Positions 1 to 9,900 of a stretch of DNA of 64,000 nt are shown piece after piece; within the stretch, counting starts at the first letter, position 1, and every line of letters begins with the position of its first letter. The notes under the pieces are model-generated. The model ran no database searches. It was not told where the DNA came from and saw nothing but the letters and a program-made list of their open reading frames with translations. Both the position numbers and the translations under genes were made by a program. The DNA lies in assembly GCF_000373265.1 (NCBI RefSeq), contig NZ_KB890762.1, positions 568,833 to 632,832 of the forward strand, given 5' to 3'. The DNA comes from Pontibacter roseus DSM 17521 (lineage in GTDB: Bacteria; Bacteroidota; Bacteroidia; Cytophagales; Hymenobacteraceae).

Positions 1-489
1 CTGCGAGAATCTTGTAAAGCGCTCCTCCACGAAGCCTCTGCTCCAGAGCAGGGTATAGACTGTCGACATCTCGATGGCTTGTTCTATGTCGAAGCCGGCA
101 TGAACGCAGAGGATGTTGTCTTCGGTAACATGGTATAGCTTTGCGCGCTGCAGCAGTCGCAAGTGCTTGGGGGGCATACCTGTGCCATGTCCGTAGGAGG
201 CAACGGTAGCCGTGCCCCCCTGCCGCAGCCAAGCCTGCTGCACCCTATCGTTGCCTGCCATTTTGCCTGAATAGAATTCCAACGCCCACTGGTCGTGGTT
301 GCCGAGCAGGTATACCAGGTGCTTTAACGTCAGCAGCAAATCTATGCTCTCTTTCGTCTCCGACCAGCCATCCACTACATCCCCCAGGAAAATCAGCTGG
401 TCATTATCCTTATCAAAACTACAACGCTCCAAGCACTGCACCAGTGCTTTGTAACCACCATGGCTATCGGATGTAACGAACCGCTTCAT
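1..489 (-). CDS. metallophosphoesterase (3' end beyond left edge)
   Basis: Calcineurin-like metallophosphoesterase, of the type annotated as serine/threonine phosphatase or bis-nucleotide phosphatase; the substrate cannot be told. The ATG is at 487-489 and the frame stays open for 163 codons to the edge of the window, so the C-terminus is missing. The metal-binding blocks are visible in order: SDSHGG (residues 7-12), LGDVVDGW (35-42) and LGNHDQW (62-68). A later CVHAG block matches the family's third histidine region. The usual first motif GDxHG is here SDSHG. It is read towards the left edge and is separated from the FUSC gene by about 80 bp. The family call is secure, the specific activity is not. 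Confidence 0.85.
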   Translation of the reverse strand, partial: MKRFVTSDSHGGYKALVQCLERCSFDKDNDQLIFLGDVVDGWSETKESIDLLLTLKHLVYLLGNHDQWALEFYSGKMAGNDRVQQAWLRQGGTATVASYGHGTGMPPKHLRLLQRAKLYHVTEDNILCVHAGFDIEQAIEMSTVYTLLWSRGFVEERFTRFSQ

Positions 490-572
490 ACTGTCAAAAG
501 ATTACATTATGGGCTATACCTTCATCTATAAATACGGTACAGCTTTGTGCTTGGCGGGGCTGGCCAATCATG

Positions 573-1625
573 TCACCTTTCCGTCTCAGCCACAATGCGG
601 CTCAGGTCAGTCAGGATGCTACCCACATCGCGCAGTGCTTCCAGTGAGGTGATATGGGCAAGAGACTGCAGGCACCGTTCCTGTTCTACCAGTGCCTGTT
701 GGTTCGCCTCCTTCAGTTGAGCCAAATCAGCTCCTGAATCTCCTACCACGCTTTGCCCATAGGCGGCGATACAAAGGGCGGTAGCTTCCATGGCACGTTT
801 CAGCTGCTCTTTTCCTGTATATTCAGTCCGGAAAGCTTTTATCCTTTGCAAATCTGCCAGGCTTCTGCGGATGCCCCTGATTTGGATGGTGATGCTCTCC
901 AAGTTAGCAATATGGACGGCAAGGCGGTTCAGAGCGATTCGGTTGTGTGTGAGTAGGAGGTTATACTTAAGGCTTTGCTCCGCCAGGTCGAGTGTTTTGC
1001 GGCAATCAGCTGCCTCTTTGATGAGGGCGTCCACTTCGGCACGGCCAAATCGTTTGCGCTTGCTGGTCGTGTCCATCAAGGCACTGAGGCTCCTCAGCGT
1101 CTCCGCCGCCAACTGGCTATACCTGAGTACACTCCGCTCCACCTCCGGAATCGCGTTTTGCGGTACAATCAGGGCGTTGATGGCCACGGCTATACCTGAA
1201 CCCAGAACCGTCTCCACAATCCGCTCGTAGGCGTAGCCTTCTTCGCTCTGCCCGAAGGCGAGCACCAGCAAAGAGCTGATGGCCACCTGCGAGATAATCT
1301 GCGGGTTCATGCGCAAAGCCTTAGAAATGGCCATGCCAATCAGGATGACGAAGAAGATGGAAAAAGCATTCACCTTGAACCAAAGGCCCAGCAGCATGCT
1401 CAGCAACACGCCGCCGATAATGCCGATGATGCGCTGAGAGGCCTTGTTGACGGAGTCCGCCACCGTGACCTGTACCGTGATGATAGAGGCGATTGCTGCG
1501 AAGTAAGGGTACTCCGATTGCAGGAGGGTAGAGGCGATGAACCAGGAAAGTGAAGCGGCAAAGGCTGTTTTCGCGATTTGCAAGGTCAGACCCAGCTTTT
1601 CCAGTATGTCTATGACTCTATCCAT
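573..1625 (-). CDS. FUSC / aromatic acid exporter family membrane protein
   Basis: Inner-membrane protein of 350 residues resembling the FUSC/aromatic-acid-exporter (DUF939, YqjA-like) family. Residues about 15-155 hold several hydrophobic segments rich in Ile, Leu, Ala and Gly, including stretches like FAAIASIITVQVTVADS. These are followed by a soluble helical half (about 160-350) with many charged residues. Family members are thought to efflux aromatic acids or other organic anions, but the substrate here is unknown. The ATG at 1623-1625 is the first in the frame. It stands alone, with about 85 bp on each side. Confidence 0.75.
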   Translation of the reverse strand: MDRVIDILEKLGLTLQIAKTAFAASLSWFIASTLLQSEYPYFAAIASIITVQVTVADSVNKASQRIIGIIGGVLLSMLLGLWFKVNAFSIFFVILIGMAISKALRMNPQIISQVAISSLLVLAFGQSEEGYAYERIVETVLGSGIAVAINALIVPQNAIPEVERSVLRYSQLAAETLRSLSALMDTTSKRKRFGRAEVDALIKEAADCRKTLDLAEQSLKYNLLLTHNRIALNRLAVHIANLESITIQIRGIRRSLADLQRIKAFRTEYTGKEQLKRAMEATALCIAAYGQSVVGDSGADLAQLKEANQQALVEQERCLQSLAHITSLEALRDVGSILTDLSRIVAETER

Positions 1626-1712
1626 TCCAGACTATTACTGAAGCCGCTGCAATTGGTTAGCCTGTGGCCGAGTCTGCATGTGTCTGCTACTGCTGAGAGA
1701 GTGGAAGACTTT

Positions 1713-2453
1713 CTATTTTGCTGCTTTCTTTTTACGCTGCGGTAAGCTCAGGTTGATGGGAACGTTGTAGGCAACATCCACAGCTTTCCCGTTTTGGAAG
1801 CCCGGCACCCATTCGGGCATACTCGCAATGATGCGAACTATCTCCTGGTCCAGGTCATCTCGCACACCTTGTTTCACCTGTACGCTCCCTACTTTACCGC
1901 TTTTATGCACGACAAAATTCACAATTATCTTGCCCTCTATTTTGTCGCGAAGTGCTGAGGCTGGATAGCTGAAGTTTCGGATAATGAAGGCGAGCATCTG
2001 ACTTTCACCTCCGGGGAATTCGGGAACGCTTTCGGTATAGGTATAGCCATCATTGGAGTTTGTGACAGAACCGCTCTTAGGAAAATCTGTGATTGGCGTT
2101 GAGACATAAGCTTCCTGCAGTCTGTAGATATCTGCCTCTATGTTGAAGCACCCTCTGCCATTGGCTGGCGACTTGATAGACGTGACGTAGATGGCGTTGC
2201 CACCTTTTTCAGCCGCCTGTGCTTTTGCCAGTGCCAGTAAATCATGGATGTCGCAAAGGGTTTTACGGCCTTTTGTGAATCTTACTTCACCTAACTTCTC
2301 ACCAGTGGATGGCAGGCTTTCCTGGCTGTAGATTACCTCCACCTCAGAGGGCGCAGTAGCTGTGGCCAAATTGGCTGGGCTACCAATTTGTGCCTGCGTA
2401 TGGTGGCCTGTGAGGTGGAAGGCTGTGAAGAGGAGCGTGGCTATACTTTTCAA
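1713..2453 (-). CDS. TonB C-terminal domain protein (energy transducer TonB-like)
   Basis: Predicted secreted or periplasmic protein of 246 residues with a hydrophobic N-terminus (signal-like, ending near HTQA) and a TonB C-terminal domain over about residues 140-240. The typical Bacteroidota pattern is present: VPEFPGGE, YPxxAxxxxIEGKIIVNFVV, and a GxVxxVxV-type strand. Unlike a classical TonB it has no obvious N-terminal anchor with a proline-rich linker. The middle part (about 35-120) is a separate region with two cysteines. The only possible start in the open frame is TTG at 2451-2453, since no ATG lies between it and the upstream stop. The exact role is uncertain. Confidence 0.7.
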   Translation of the reverse strand: MKSIATLLFTAFHLTGHHTQAQIGSPANLATATAPSEVEVIYSQESLPSTGEKLGEVRFTKGRKTLCDIHDLLALAKAQAAEKGGNAIYVTSIKSPANGRGCFNIEADIYRLQEAYVSTPITDFPKSGSVTNSNDGYTYTESVPEFPGGESQMLAFIIRNFSYPASALRDKIEGKIIVNFVVHKSGKVGSVQVKQGVRDDLDQEIVRIIASMPEWVPGFQNGKAVDVAYNVPINLSLPQRKKKAAK

Positions 2454-2512
2454 ATCTACTGGTGTATGTGAATAATTGAGTTGGTATTATCTATTACTTG
2501 GCTCTATCAGCG

Positions 2513-5413
2513 CTACCTCGCGCAGATTCCTCTATACGGGCAATACTGGCATATCTCCAAATCCTTGGTTTTGCGTATCGGCTCCTCCGGGTCTAGCAGC
2601 CGGTTCACGAAGGCGGAGAGAATCTCTTCGGAAGCCGCCACGAAATCCTTGCCTGTCGCTTCTTTGAAAGGAAAATCTGAGGAGAGCACGCCAGCGTCCA
2701 GGTTGCGAAACGATAGAATTCCTGACTTAGGCACGATGCTTTGCAATTGAACATGTCGCCCGTTGCGCAGGATGGTCTCCGGTTGCTGCTGCAGGTTGCG
2801 GTGCAGGATGTACTCGTATAGCCACAGCTGTCGTGCCTTGTCATACTTGGGGTCTGTGGTGAAGTGCAGTTCCACCTCGTCCGGCTTTACCGTCACCTGG
2901 TTCCTTTCAACCTTCCCAGTCTTATAATCGATGACGCGCAACTCATGACCTTTCAAGTCGATGCGGTCGGCCTTGCCGGCCACTTTCACAGGTATAAGTT
3001 CGTCGCCCACCTGCACCTCCAGCACCGTTTCCAGCTGCTCTTCCAGGCGCAGCACATAGAGTGGCAGTTCGTCAGGGGAGCTTAATAAACTATCCAAGTA
3101 TTTCTCCAGCACCTGCACGGCCACCTTGTAGAGTAGAAAGTTCATGCCGCGCTCCGGGCTGGCGCCACGTGTCACTTTCCGGAACTCCAGTTCCACCTGG
3201 TTCGGGAGCTGTGCCAGCATCTGCTCGACATGCATCCTTTCAATGGGCTCGCCGTTCTGTTCAAACGGCCGGAAGAAATCCTCCAGCACCTGGTGCACGA
3301 TGGTACCGAATTGGTCGGCGCCGAGCTGCTCTTCCACCTCATCCATCTCCCTGATTTTAGCGATGCGGCTGAAATAGTACTGCAGCGAGCAATTGATGTA
3401 CATGTTGAGGTGCGAGGGGTACAGGCCGCGCCGCAGTTCCTGCTTGAGCTGCTCCAACGTCTGGGCGTCCTTCTGTATCACGATGTCCTCGTCATACTCC
3501 TTGGTCTGCTTCTGCTCCACGGCGGCTGTCAGGTCCCGGAACCTAATGCCCGGATTGCGTAGGGCCAGGTCGTTCTGCAGTTGTAGGATGAAGCGGCTTT
3601 TCTCCCCGGAGCCATAGGTGTCGGAAGGGAGCACATAGAGCAGGTTCACGCGCTTGGCGCGCTGCAGCAGGCGGTAGAAATTATAGGCCATCGCGCCTTC
3701 CGTCTCGGCGTAGGTCGGCAGTCCGAACTGCTTCAGCACATCGTAGGGCATCAGCGACTCGTGGCGCTTGGGTGCCGGCAGTGTGTTCTCGTTCACCGAC
3801 AGGATGATGAGGTTCTCGAAATCCAGCGCGCGCGTCTCGAGCATACCCATAATCTGCACGTCCGAAATCGGCTCGCCGCTGAAGGGCAGGCGCTGGGAAG
3901 CGATGAGTTCGTTGAGGAACTTACGAAAGCTGCGCACCGAAATCTTTTGCTCGCGACAGTCAAAAATGGTATCGAGTCGCTTGACGATGGTATAGAAAAT
4001 GTACAGGTACTCCGTCTCAATGGTGTTAGGCTGGTGGCTGTATACCTCGCGGAGCATGTCAATCAGCTTGTACAGCGACGCGATGATGTCGTCACAGTCG
4101 CGCCAGGACTTGAAGAGCGTCTCGAAAAGCGGCTGGTGCTCACCCAGGCGCAGCAGTTCGTTAGCCGTGATGAGCACGCGGTTGTCCTGCAAAATCTGTC
4201 CAAGCACTTTCTGGATGAAGCCGTGGTATTTGGCCTGCTCCGGTTGTTCGTTTAGGTATAACTCATACCTGCGAATGAAGGGGTGGGTGAGCAGTTTTGT
4301 CACCGAGAGGTGGTGGTACTGGTATACCTTGTAGCCCGACTCCTGCAGCTGCGTTACGCCGGTCAGGTGCACATCGAACAGCAGGTCAATCAGGTTGTAG
4401 AGAGGCGTGCCCTTGAAGCTCAGGCCCATGGTCACGTTGTAGTTCGGCACCTCGTCGGGTATGGAGTGCAGCACCGGCAGGAGCAGGGTCTCGTCGGGCA
4501 GGATGATGGCCACCTGCGCTTGTTTGTCCTGCTGCCGAATCTCCTGCAGCAGCTGCCCCGCTAGCTTGCCCTGCATGCTCGCGTTGGCCACGCCAATTAC
4601 GTTTATCTCCTTCTCATCGGTCAGCAGCATGTTCTGTTGCCAGCGCCATTCCGGCAGTTTCCAGGTGCTCTTGTACTGGCGCAGGAAGCTGCCCGCCCGG
4701 TTGGGTATGCCTTCCTCCATGTAGAAATCATCGGAGTCGAACAACACCTCGGCCTTGTCGTGGCGTAGCAGCGTCCGGATGATTTTCTCCTCAGAGCTGG
4801 TGAGGGCGTTCAGCCCGATGAAGATGTACTGGGCGCAACCCGGGTCTCTGGCTATACCTTCAATGGTATCAGCCACCTTACGGAAAGCCATACCGGTATA
4901 GGCCTGCTTGTTCTCCAGCAGGCGCTTGCGGAGGTTGTGGTAGGTTTTCTCGACGTTGTCCCAAAGGCTGAAATACTTCTTCATGGTCGGGGAGAGCTCC
5001 TTGCCCAGGTACTTTGGGTCCCAGCGCTCCAGGGCCTTTGCCTCCGTGAGGTATTCAAACAGCTTGCCCGTGTCCACCAGGTTCTGGTCGATGCGGCTGA
5101 AATCGTCGAGCAGGGTGCCGCCCCAGGTCACAAACTGATCGAAGTCCAGGGTAGGGTCCTGCTCCCGCATCAGGTCATAGAGCTCCAACTGCAGGTTGAT
5201 GGGTTCCAGCACATCGGTTTTGGCCAGACGTGTGATGAAGTCCTCCATACCTGACACCTCCGGCGACCAGATGGGTTCCGACGCCGCCTGCGCCAGCGCG
5301 TTCTTGAAGAAGAAACTCGCACGGCGCGATGGCAGGATGATGCACAGGTCGCTGATGTTCTCCTTGTACTTCTCGTAAACGTATTTCGCAGTTAGCTCCA
5401 GGAAAGTCTGCAC
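2513..5413 (-). CDS. addB: PD-(D/E)XK nuclease family protein, AddB-like
   Basis: AddB-like subunit of a RecBCD/AddAB-type recombination nuclease, 966 residues. The N-terminal two thirds resemble an inactivated UvrD-type helicase fold. The C-terminal nuclease domain shows His707, Asp816 (KADRID), Asp829 and Lys831 (VIDYKTG). Four cysteines that would hold a 4Fe-4S cluster are placed as in AddB and Cas4: Cys675 before the nuclease domain and Cys955, Cys958 and Cys964 at the very end. The start is GTG at 5411-5413; the frame upstream has no ATG before a stop. The AddA-like helicase at 6985-10383 is on the same strand, with three small genes between. The symbol reflects functional analogy; Bacteroidota members are divergent. 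Confidence 0.85.
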   Translation of the reverse strand: MQTFLELTAKYVYEKYKENISDLCIILPSRRASFFFKNALAQAASEPIWSPEVSGMEDFITRLAKTDVLEPINLQLELYDLMREQDPTLDFDQFVTWGGTLLDDFSRIDQNLVDTGKLFEYLTEAKALERWDPKYLGKELSPTMKKYFSLWDNVEKTYHNLRKRLLENKQAYTGMAFRKVADTIEGIARDPGCAQYIFIGLNALTSSEEKIIRTLLRHDKAEVLFDSDDFYMEEGIPNRAGSFLRQYKSTWKLPEWRWQQNMLLTDEKEINVIGVANASMQGKLAGQLLQEIRQQDKQAQVAIILPDETLLLPVLHSIPDEVPNYNVTMGLSFKGTPLYNLIDLLFDVHLTGVTQLQESGYKVYQYHHLSVTKLLTHPFIRRYELYLNEQPEQAKYHGFIQKVLGQILQDNRVLITANELLRLGEHQPLFETLFKSWRDCDDIIASLYKLIDMLREVYSHQPNTIETEYLYIFYTIVKRLDTIFDCREQKISVRSFRKFLNELIASQRLPFSGEPISDVQIMGMLETRALDFENLIILSVNENTLPAPKRHESLMPYDVLKQFGLPTYAETEGAMAYNFYRLLQRAKRVNLLYVLPSDTYGSGEKSRFILQLQNDLALRNPGIRFRDLTAAVEQKQTKEYDEDIVIQKDAQTLEQLKQELRRGLYPSHLNMYINCSLQYYFSRIAKIREMDEVEEQLGADQFGTIVHQVLEDFFRPFEQNGEPIERMHVEQMLAQLPNQVELEFRKVTRGASPERGMNFLLYKVAVQVLEKYLDSLLSSPDELPLYVLRLEEQLETVLEVQVGDELIPVKVAGKADRIDLKGHELRVIDYKTGKVERNQVTVKPDEVELHFTTDPKYDKARQLWLYEYILHRNLQQQPETILRNGRHVQLQSIVPKSGILSFRNLDAGVLSSDFPFKEATGKDFVAASEEILSAFVNRLLDPEEPIRKTKDLEICQYCPYRGICAR

Positions 5414-5460
5414 GGGTATTTTTGAATAGGTGAAAGAGTGTCTGAGTGATTAAGTAGAAT

Positions 5461-5775
5461 CTAGATAATATGCCTTGATAGGAACAAAAGATTTATACCT
5501 GCTAAAAGAATCACGGCATAAGGCATAACAAACAAAAATTTAGAGCTATACTTCAGATTTCTAAATGGTACAGCCGCAACAAAAGAAGCAATTAAGCATG
5601 CTACAAGTGCAGTCATAAACACCTGTACAAAACCGTCTACAAAAAGGATGATGGATTCGGCTGATTTAGTAAAAAAGGTGTAATCTAGAAGGAGGTGCAG
5701 GATTATCATAGCAAAAGCAATAGTCCAGCTTACCTTGTAAAATTTCATCATGATGTTTCTAAAAACTAAATGCAA
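5461..5775 (-). CDS. small membrane protein of unknown function
   Basis: Unrecognised protein of 104 residues with three predicted membrane helices (about residues 15-32, 40-68 and 80-98). These are separated by short charged loops, and the protein ends LFLSRHII. The region is more AT-rich than its neighbours, which may point to a lineage-specific or transferred gene. The first ATG (5773-5775) lies 17 bp after the stop of the upstream VOC gene. A Met-Met pair at residues 9-10 is an alternative start. No domain is recognised and no function can be given. Confidence 0.6.
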   Translation of the reverse strand: MHLVFRNIMMKFYKVSWTIAFAMIILHLLLDYTFFTKSAESIILFVDGFVQVFMTALVACLIASFVAAVPFRNLKYSSKFLFVMPYAVILLAGINLLFLSRHII

Positions 5776-5792
5776 TCTACTTCTTCTAGGTG

Positions 5793-6224
5793 TTAATTCG
5801 TTCCCGAATTTGTATTACCTCTTTCATCCAACGGCATGAACGGGTTGTAGGCTATCTCCCAGAGGTTGTTGTCCGGGTCGGCGACGTAGCTGCTGTACCC
5901 GCCCCAGAACACTTTTTCCGGTTGCTTGAGCACGCGCACGCCTTTTGCCTCCAGCGACGCCACCAGCTCGTCCACTTCCTTTTCGGAGCGGACGTTGTAC
6001 GCTAACGAAAAGCCTCGGAAGCCTTTGCCGTCAGCCTCCACACCCGCATCGTCGGCCAGCGACTCCTGCGGGAAGAGCGCCAGCTGTAGACCGTTCAGCT
6101 GAAAGAACACGATGCTCTCGTTGCTGCTCTCCAGTGGTTGCCAGCCCAGGATGTTCTGGTAAAAGTCTTTGGAGCGCTGCAGATTCTTCACGCCCAGTGT
6201 AATCAAAGTAATTCGTTGTTCCAT
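5793..6224 (-). CDS. VOC family protein (glyoxalase/bleomycin-resistance fold)
   Basis: Small vicinal-oxygen-chelate fold protein of 143 residues, made of two beta-alpha-beta-beta-beta modules. The N-terminal strand (ITLITLGVKNL) is followed by the RSKDFYQNILGW helix typical of the family. The second half ends with DPDNNLWEIAYNP, whose Glu is a usual metal ligand. The first-strand ligand, normally His, is here Leu or Thr, so the metal site may be incomplete. Members include glyoxalase I and fosfomycin- or bleomycin-resistance proteins; nothing here fixes the substrate. ATG at 6222-6224. Confidence 0.85.
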   Translation of the reverse strand: MEQRITLITLGVKNLQRSKDFYQNILGWQPLESSNESIVFFQLNGLQLALFPQESLADDAGVEADGKGFRGFSLAYNVRSEKEVDELVASLEAKGVRVLKQPEKVFWGGYSSYVADPDNNLWEIAYNPFMPLDERGNTNSGTN

Positions 6225-6325
6225 ATTGTCCTCCGCCTAATCCCTTGGTAATTGGAAGGGAATAGGTTATCTTCTGTCTGATGTATATCTATAAATGTGA
6301 CTATACCTGCGCCAAATCTCGCAGA

Positions 6326-6880
6326 CTATTTCGCCTGCTCATAAGCTACCTTCAGCCATCCCAGCAGCTCGGCATCAACGTCGGCTAGAGTTTCCAGCCG
6401 CACGCGGTGCGAGCACATGGCATTGAAGCTGCCCGATTTCTCCAGTCGCCTTGCCGGTTCTATACCTTTCAGATTGATTCCCACATCCAGCCTGGTTTTG
6501 GTGGACGGCTGTAGCAGTGCGAACTGCTTTTTGGCACGAACGCTGACGTAGGCGTTCTTGGGCGCTAACTCCACCTCCTCACCGAATTGCCTGATTTCTG
6601 TGACCAGTTTTTCATAGAGCGGCAGCAGAGTTTCTTTTCCTACGTACTGCTGCTCCACCAACTGCTCCGTACTCTCAGCCGAGCCGGCATCAGTGCCACG
6701 GAATTTAAGCGCCACCATGTTGGCAAAGCCATGTGTGAAGCCATGGTCGGTCTTCAGGAACTTGATAATGTCGTTGTGCTTTTGAATCCCGGAGTCGGAT
6801 ACAATCTGTTTCCATTCTTCCAGCGATTTACCTGTGTTCTTCTGCAGGTTGTCGAGCATGGTCTGCGCTGCCTGGTCCAT
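6326..6880 (-). CDS. DUF4287 + DUF5655 domain protein
   Basis: Cytoplasmic protein of 184 residues that I recognise as the DUF4287/DUF5655 arrangement. The N-terminal part (about 1-60) has the GKSLEEWKQIV and KHNDIIKFLKTDHGFTHG segments of DUF4287. The C-terminal part (about 75-180) has the KNAYVSVRAKKQFA and LDVGINLKG segments of DUF5655. The biochemical role of both domains is unknown. It sits between the two AddAB-like genes on the same strand, about 100 bp from each neighbour. A functional link with recombination is not shown. ATG at 6878-6880. Confidence 0.8.
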   Translation of the reverse strand: MDQAAQTMLDNLQKNTGKSLEEWKQIVSDSGIQKHNDIIKFLKTDHGFTHGFANMVALKFRGTDAGSAESTEQLVEQQYVGKETLLPLYEKLVTEIRQFGEEVELAPKNAYVSVRAKKQFALLQPSTKTRLDVGINLKGIEPARRLEKSGSFNAMCSHRVRLETLADVDAELLGWLKVAYEQAK

Positions 6881-6984
6881 TTAGCTGTTGTTTATGTTTG
6901 GTTGATACTATTGCCTGGAATCTATGCTGTAGGTATAGCTCCTCATAGAATCAGCAATTCATAATTATTTAATCTTAACCCAGC

Positions 6985-9900
6985 TCAGAGCACTAGTCCC
7001 ATTTGCAGGCTCTTCCCGCCGTAGCCCCATTCCAGGATTTCCTCGGTGTCGAAGTAATAGAGGATGCATTTTACCTTCTCGTAGCCTAGCTGCTTGAAAC
7101 GCACGGCATAATGGTCGAGCTTGTTGCGGTGCTCCGGCTGGGGCGGCGGCAGCTTGAACTCCAGCAGCACGACTTGCTGGCCATCAAACACCACACGGTC
7201 GGGCTTGTAAAGGTAGGCGCGGGCATCAAGGAGCTCCTTCTCATGCTCCACTACCACCTTATCAGAAAAATAATGCTGCAGTTTAGGGTGCTGCAATACC
7301 TCTTGCAGCCGCTCGCGCAGGGCGGGTTTCTCCCGCTCGCTGATGATGCCTTCGTATACCATCTGACGCAGCACGGTGTCCAGCTGCGGGGTAGTGATGA
7401 CGCGCGCCAGCGCGTAGTGCAGCTTCTTGTTCAGGGCGCGCTGCAGGGCCTGCGTCTCGAAGTCGAACACGTTGTTGGCGTGCTGCTTGAGCTGCAGGCG
7501 CTGCGCCCAATCGGTGGTCACCAGATGCTCCAGGTGGTAGGTATGCTCCGAGTCAATTATCGTGTGCTGTAGCTGTTGGGCATTGCCTTTGTGTAGCTGG
7601 TAGCACAGCTGCCCCCCTAGCCACATGTCCTTGTGCACCAGGAAACGGTAGAGCAGGTGACTCACGTTCTTGGCTGTTCCCTCCAGCGCCCGCTGCGCTT
7701 TCTTCTCCTCCAGCAGGTCCTTTCCGTTGCCAATCAGGTATAGCCTGTCGATGGGGCGGGTGAGGGCCACATAGAGCATGTTCAGGTTCTCAATGAAGGT
7801 CTTCTCAATCTCGGTGCTGTACTGCTTGGCCAGCACCGTCGTCTCCAGTTTGGAACTTATGTTAACTGCTACGCTGCGTAGCTTACCCGTTACGCTCACC
7901 TCTTCCGGCAACTGACTCCACATAAGCGCTCGTGTCTGTGGTTCTGTGCTCCAGTCGGCAAAGGGGATGATGACGATGGGGTAGGCGAGGCCTTTGGATT
8001 TGTGGATGCTGGTGATGGTGATGGCGTTGCGGTCCTTAGGTGTGTTGATGCTCAGCTTCTCCTTCTGCACATCCCAATAGGCCAGGAAGTTATTGAGGTT
8101 GTTGCTGTTTTTGAGGCTGTACTCCAGCACCAGGTCCAGGAAGCGGAACAGGTACTCGCATTCGTTGTTATGGCCCAGCAGGTCGAAGATGCGAATCAGC
8201 TGCTCGGTCAGCTCGTAGATGGAAAGGTTGCCCGTCTCGCGTTCCTTCACGTCAAAGCCGAAAGTGCGCAGCTGGTCGTAGAACGCCTGCGGTTCCGGCT
8301 CTTTGGCGATACGCGCAATGGTCTGCGTCATCTCTGTGTCAGGTATAGTCTCCAGCGCAACGGCGCAGACTAAATAGAGTGCCTCTGATTTGGCTAACGT
8401 GTCATTGGGGCGGTTGAAGACCCGGAATAACGCAATAACGAGGTTGATGACCTCCGCGAATTGCAGCGAGAGCGAGTCCTGCGAAATGATATCGTACCGT
8501 TTCTCCTTCAGGAAATTAGCTATCTGTTTACTCCTGACGTTGGTTCGGCACAGGATGGCCATGTCGCTCAAGGTATAGCCGTCGGCTAGGCCCTGCTGCA
8601 CCAGCTGCAGCACCATGTTCAGCGTGCTCTCTTCGTAGCTCAGTATTTTCTCATGGGTATACCCATCATAGAGTTCTTCGGAGCGGGTGCAGCTGTCCAG
8701 GTTATACCTGTAATTGGTGTCATCGGGGTGCGTGAACAGAATCTGGACGTGCCCACCTCTCTTATCGCCATCCGGCACCTGCTGCTGAAACTTGTCGTCG
8801 TAGATGGAGGCGAACATGCCGTATACCTCGTGCTCCTTGCTCACATAGGTGAAAAGCTCGTTGTTGAACTGGATGATTTCGGCACGGCTGCGACGGTTGA
8901 CGCTCAGTTCGTCCGGGGCCAAGGCCTGGTCCACCGACTCGTAGCGCTCCCGTATCAGGTGGCCGTGCCGGCGGTTCAGGTATAGCTTCTGCGTGTTTCG
9001 CTTATAGAGGTGCAGAATCTGCTCCATCTCGCCGCCGCGCCAGCGGTAGATGGCCTGTTTGGCGTCGCCCACCACCATGCTGAAATGGCCGGAGGCAAGG
9101 GCATTGTCCACGAGGGGCAACAGGTTGTTCCACTGCAGCACCGAGGTGTCCTGAAACTCATCAATCAAAATGTGGTTGTATTTCTCGCCCAGCCGCTCAT
9201 ATATAAAGGGCACCGGCTCCTGTAGCACAATGTCAATGATGCGCTTGTTGAACTCAGAGATATGTACCGTGTTCCGGTCCAGCTTGATTTCCTGCAGGCA
9301 CTTCTCCAGCTCGTTCAGCACCGACACCTTGTACAGGTGCGGCACAATGGCGTTGATGAGCGTGAAGGTGCCGGCATACTGCGTTTTTATACCTTCTATG
9401 TTGTAGTAAAGCTCCGCCAGCAGCGGCTTGATGCTATCAATCTGTTTTTTGGTGTGGGTGGACGCCTTGCCGGCATACCACTTGTCTTCTTCTATGGTCT
9501 GGCGGGCGTAGTTGTTGCCATAGTTCAGGTCAGCGTCTTTGTTAAACTTATTGAAGTAGCCCCACAGGCCTCGGTTCCCTTGGAAGAAATCAGCAGGGGA
9601 GAGGCCAGCCTTATCAATGGCGGCCAGGGCCTTGGCTGCATCCTCGTGCAAGGCTTCCGCTATACCTTGCTGCAGCTCTTTCAGCTGGGCGCGTATCAAT
9701 TTGAAATCCTCCAGCGTCAGGCTCTGGATGTCGGTTACCGCTTCATATACCTGTTCGTTGAGCAGGTTCTTAGCGAAATCAGCCAGGTCTTCGGGGAGGG
9801 TGTTCCAGCTGCGGCCTTCTCGGGCCTTCTCTAAGGCATACTGCTCCAGCGTCTCTGATAGCAGGTCGTCTTTCCGGTTGGTCACTTTGTCGAGCAGCAA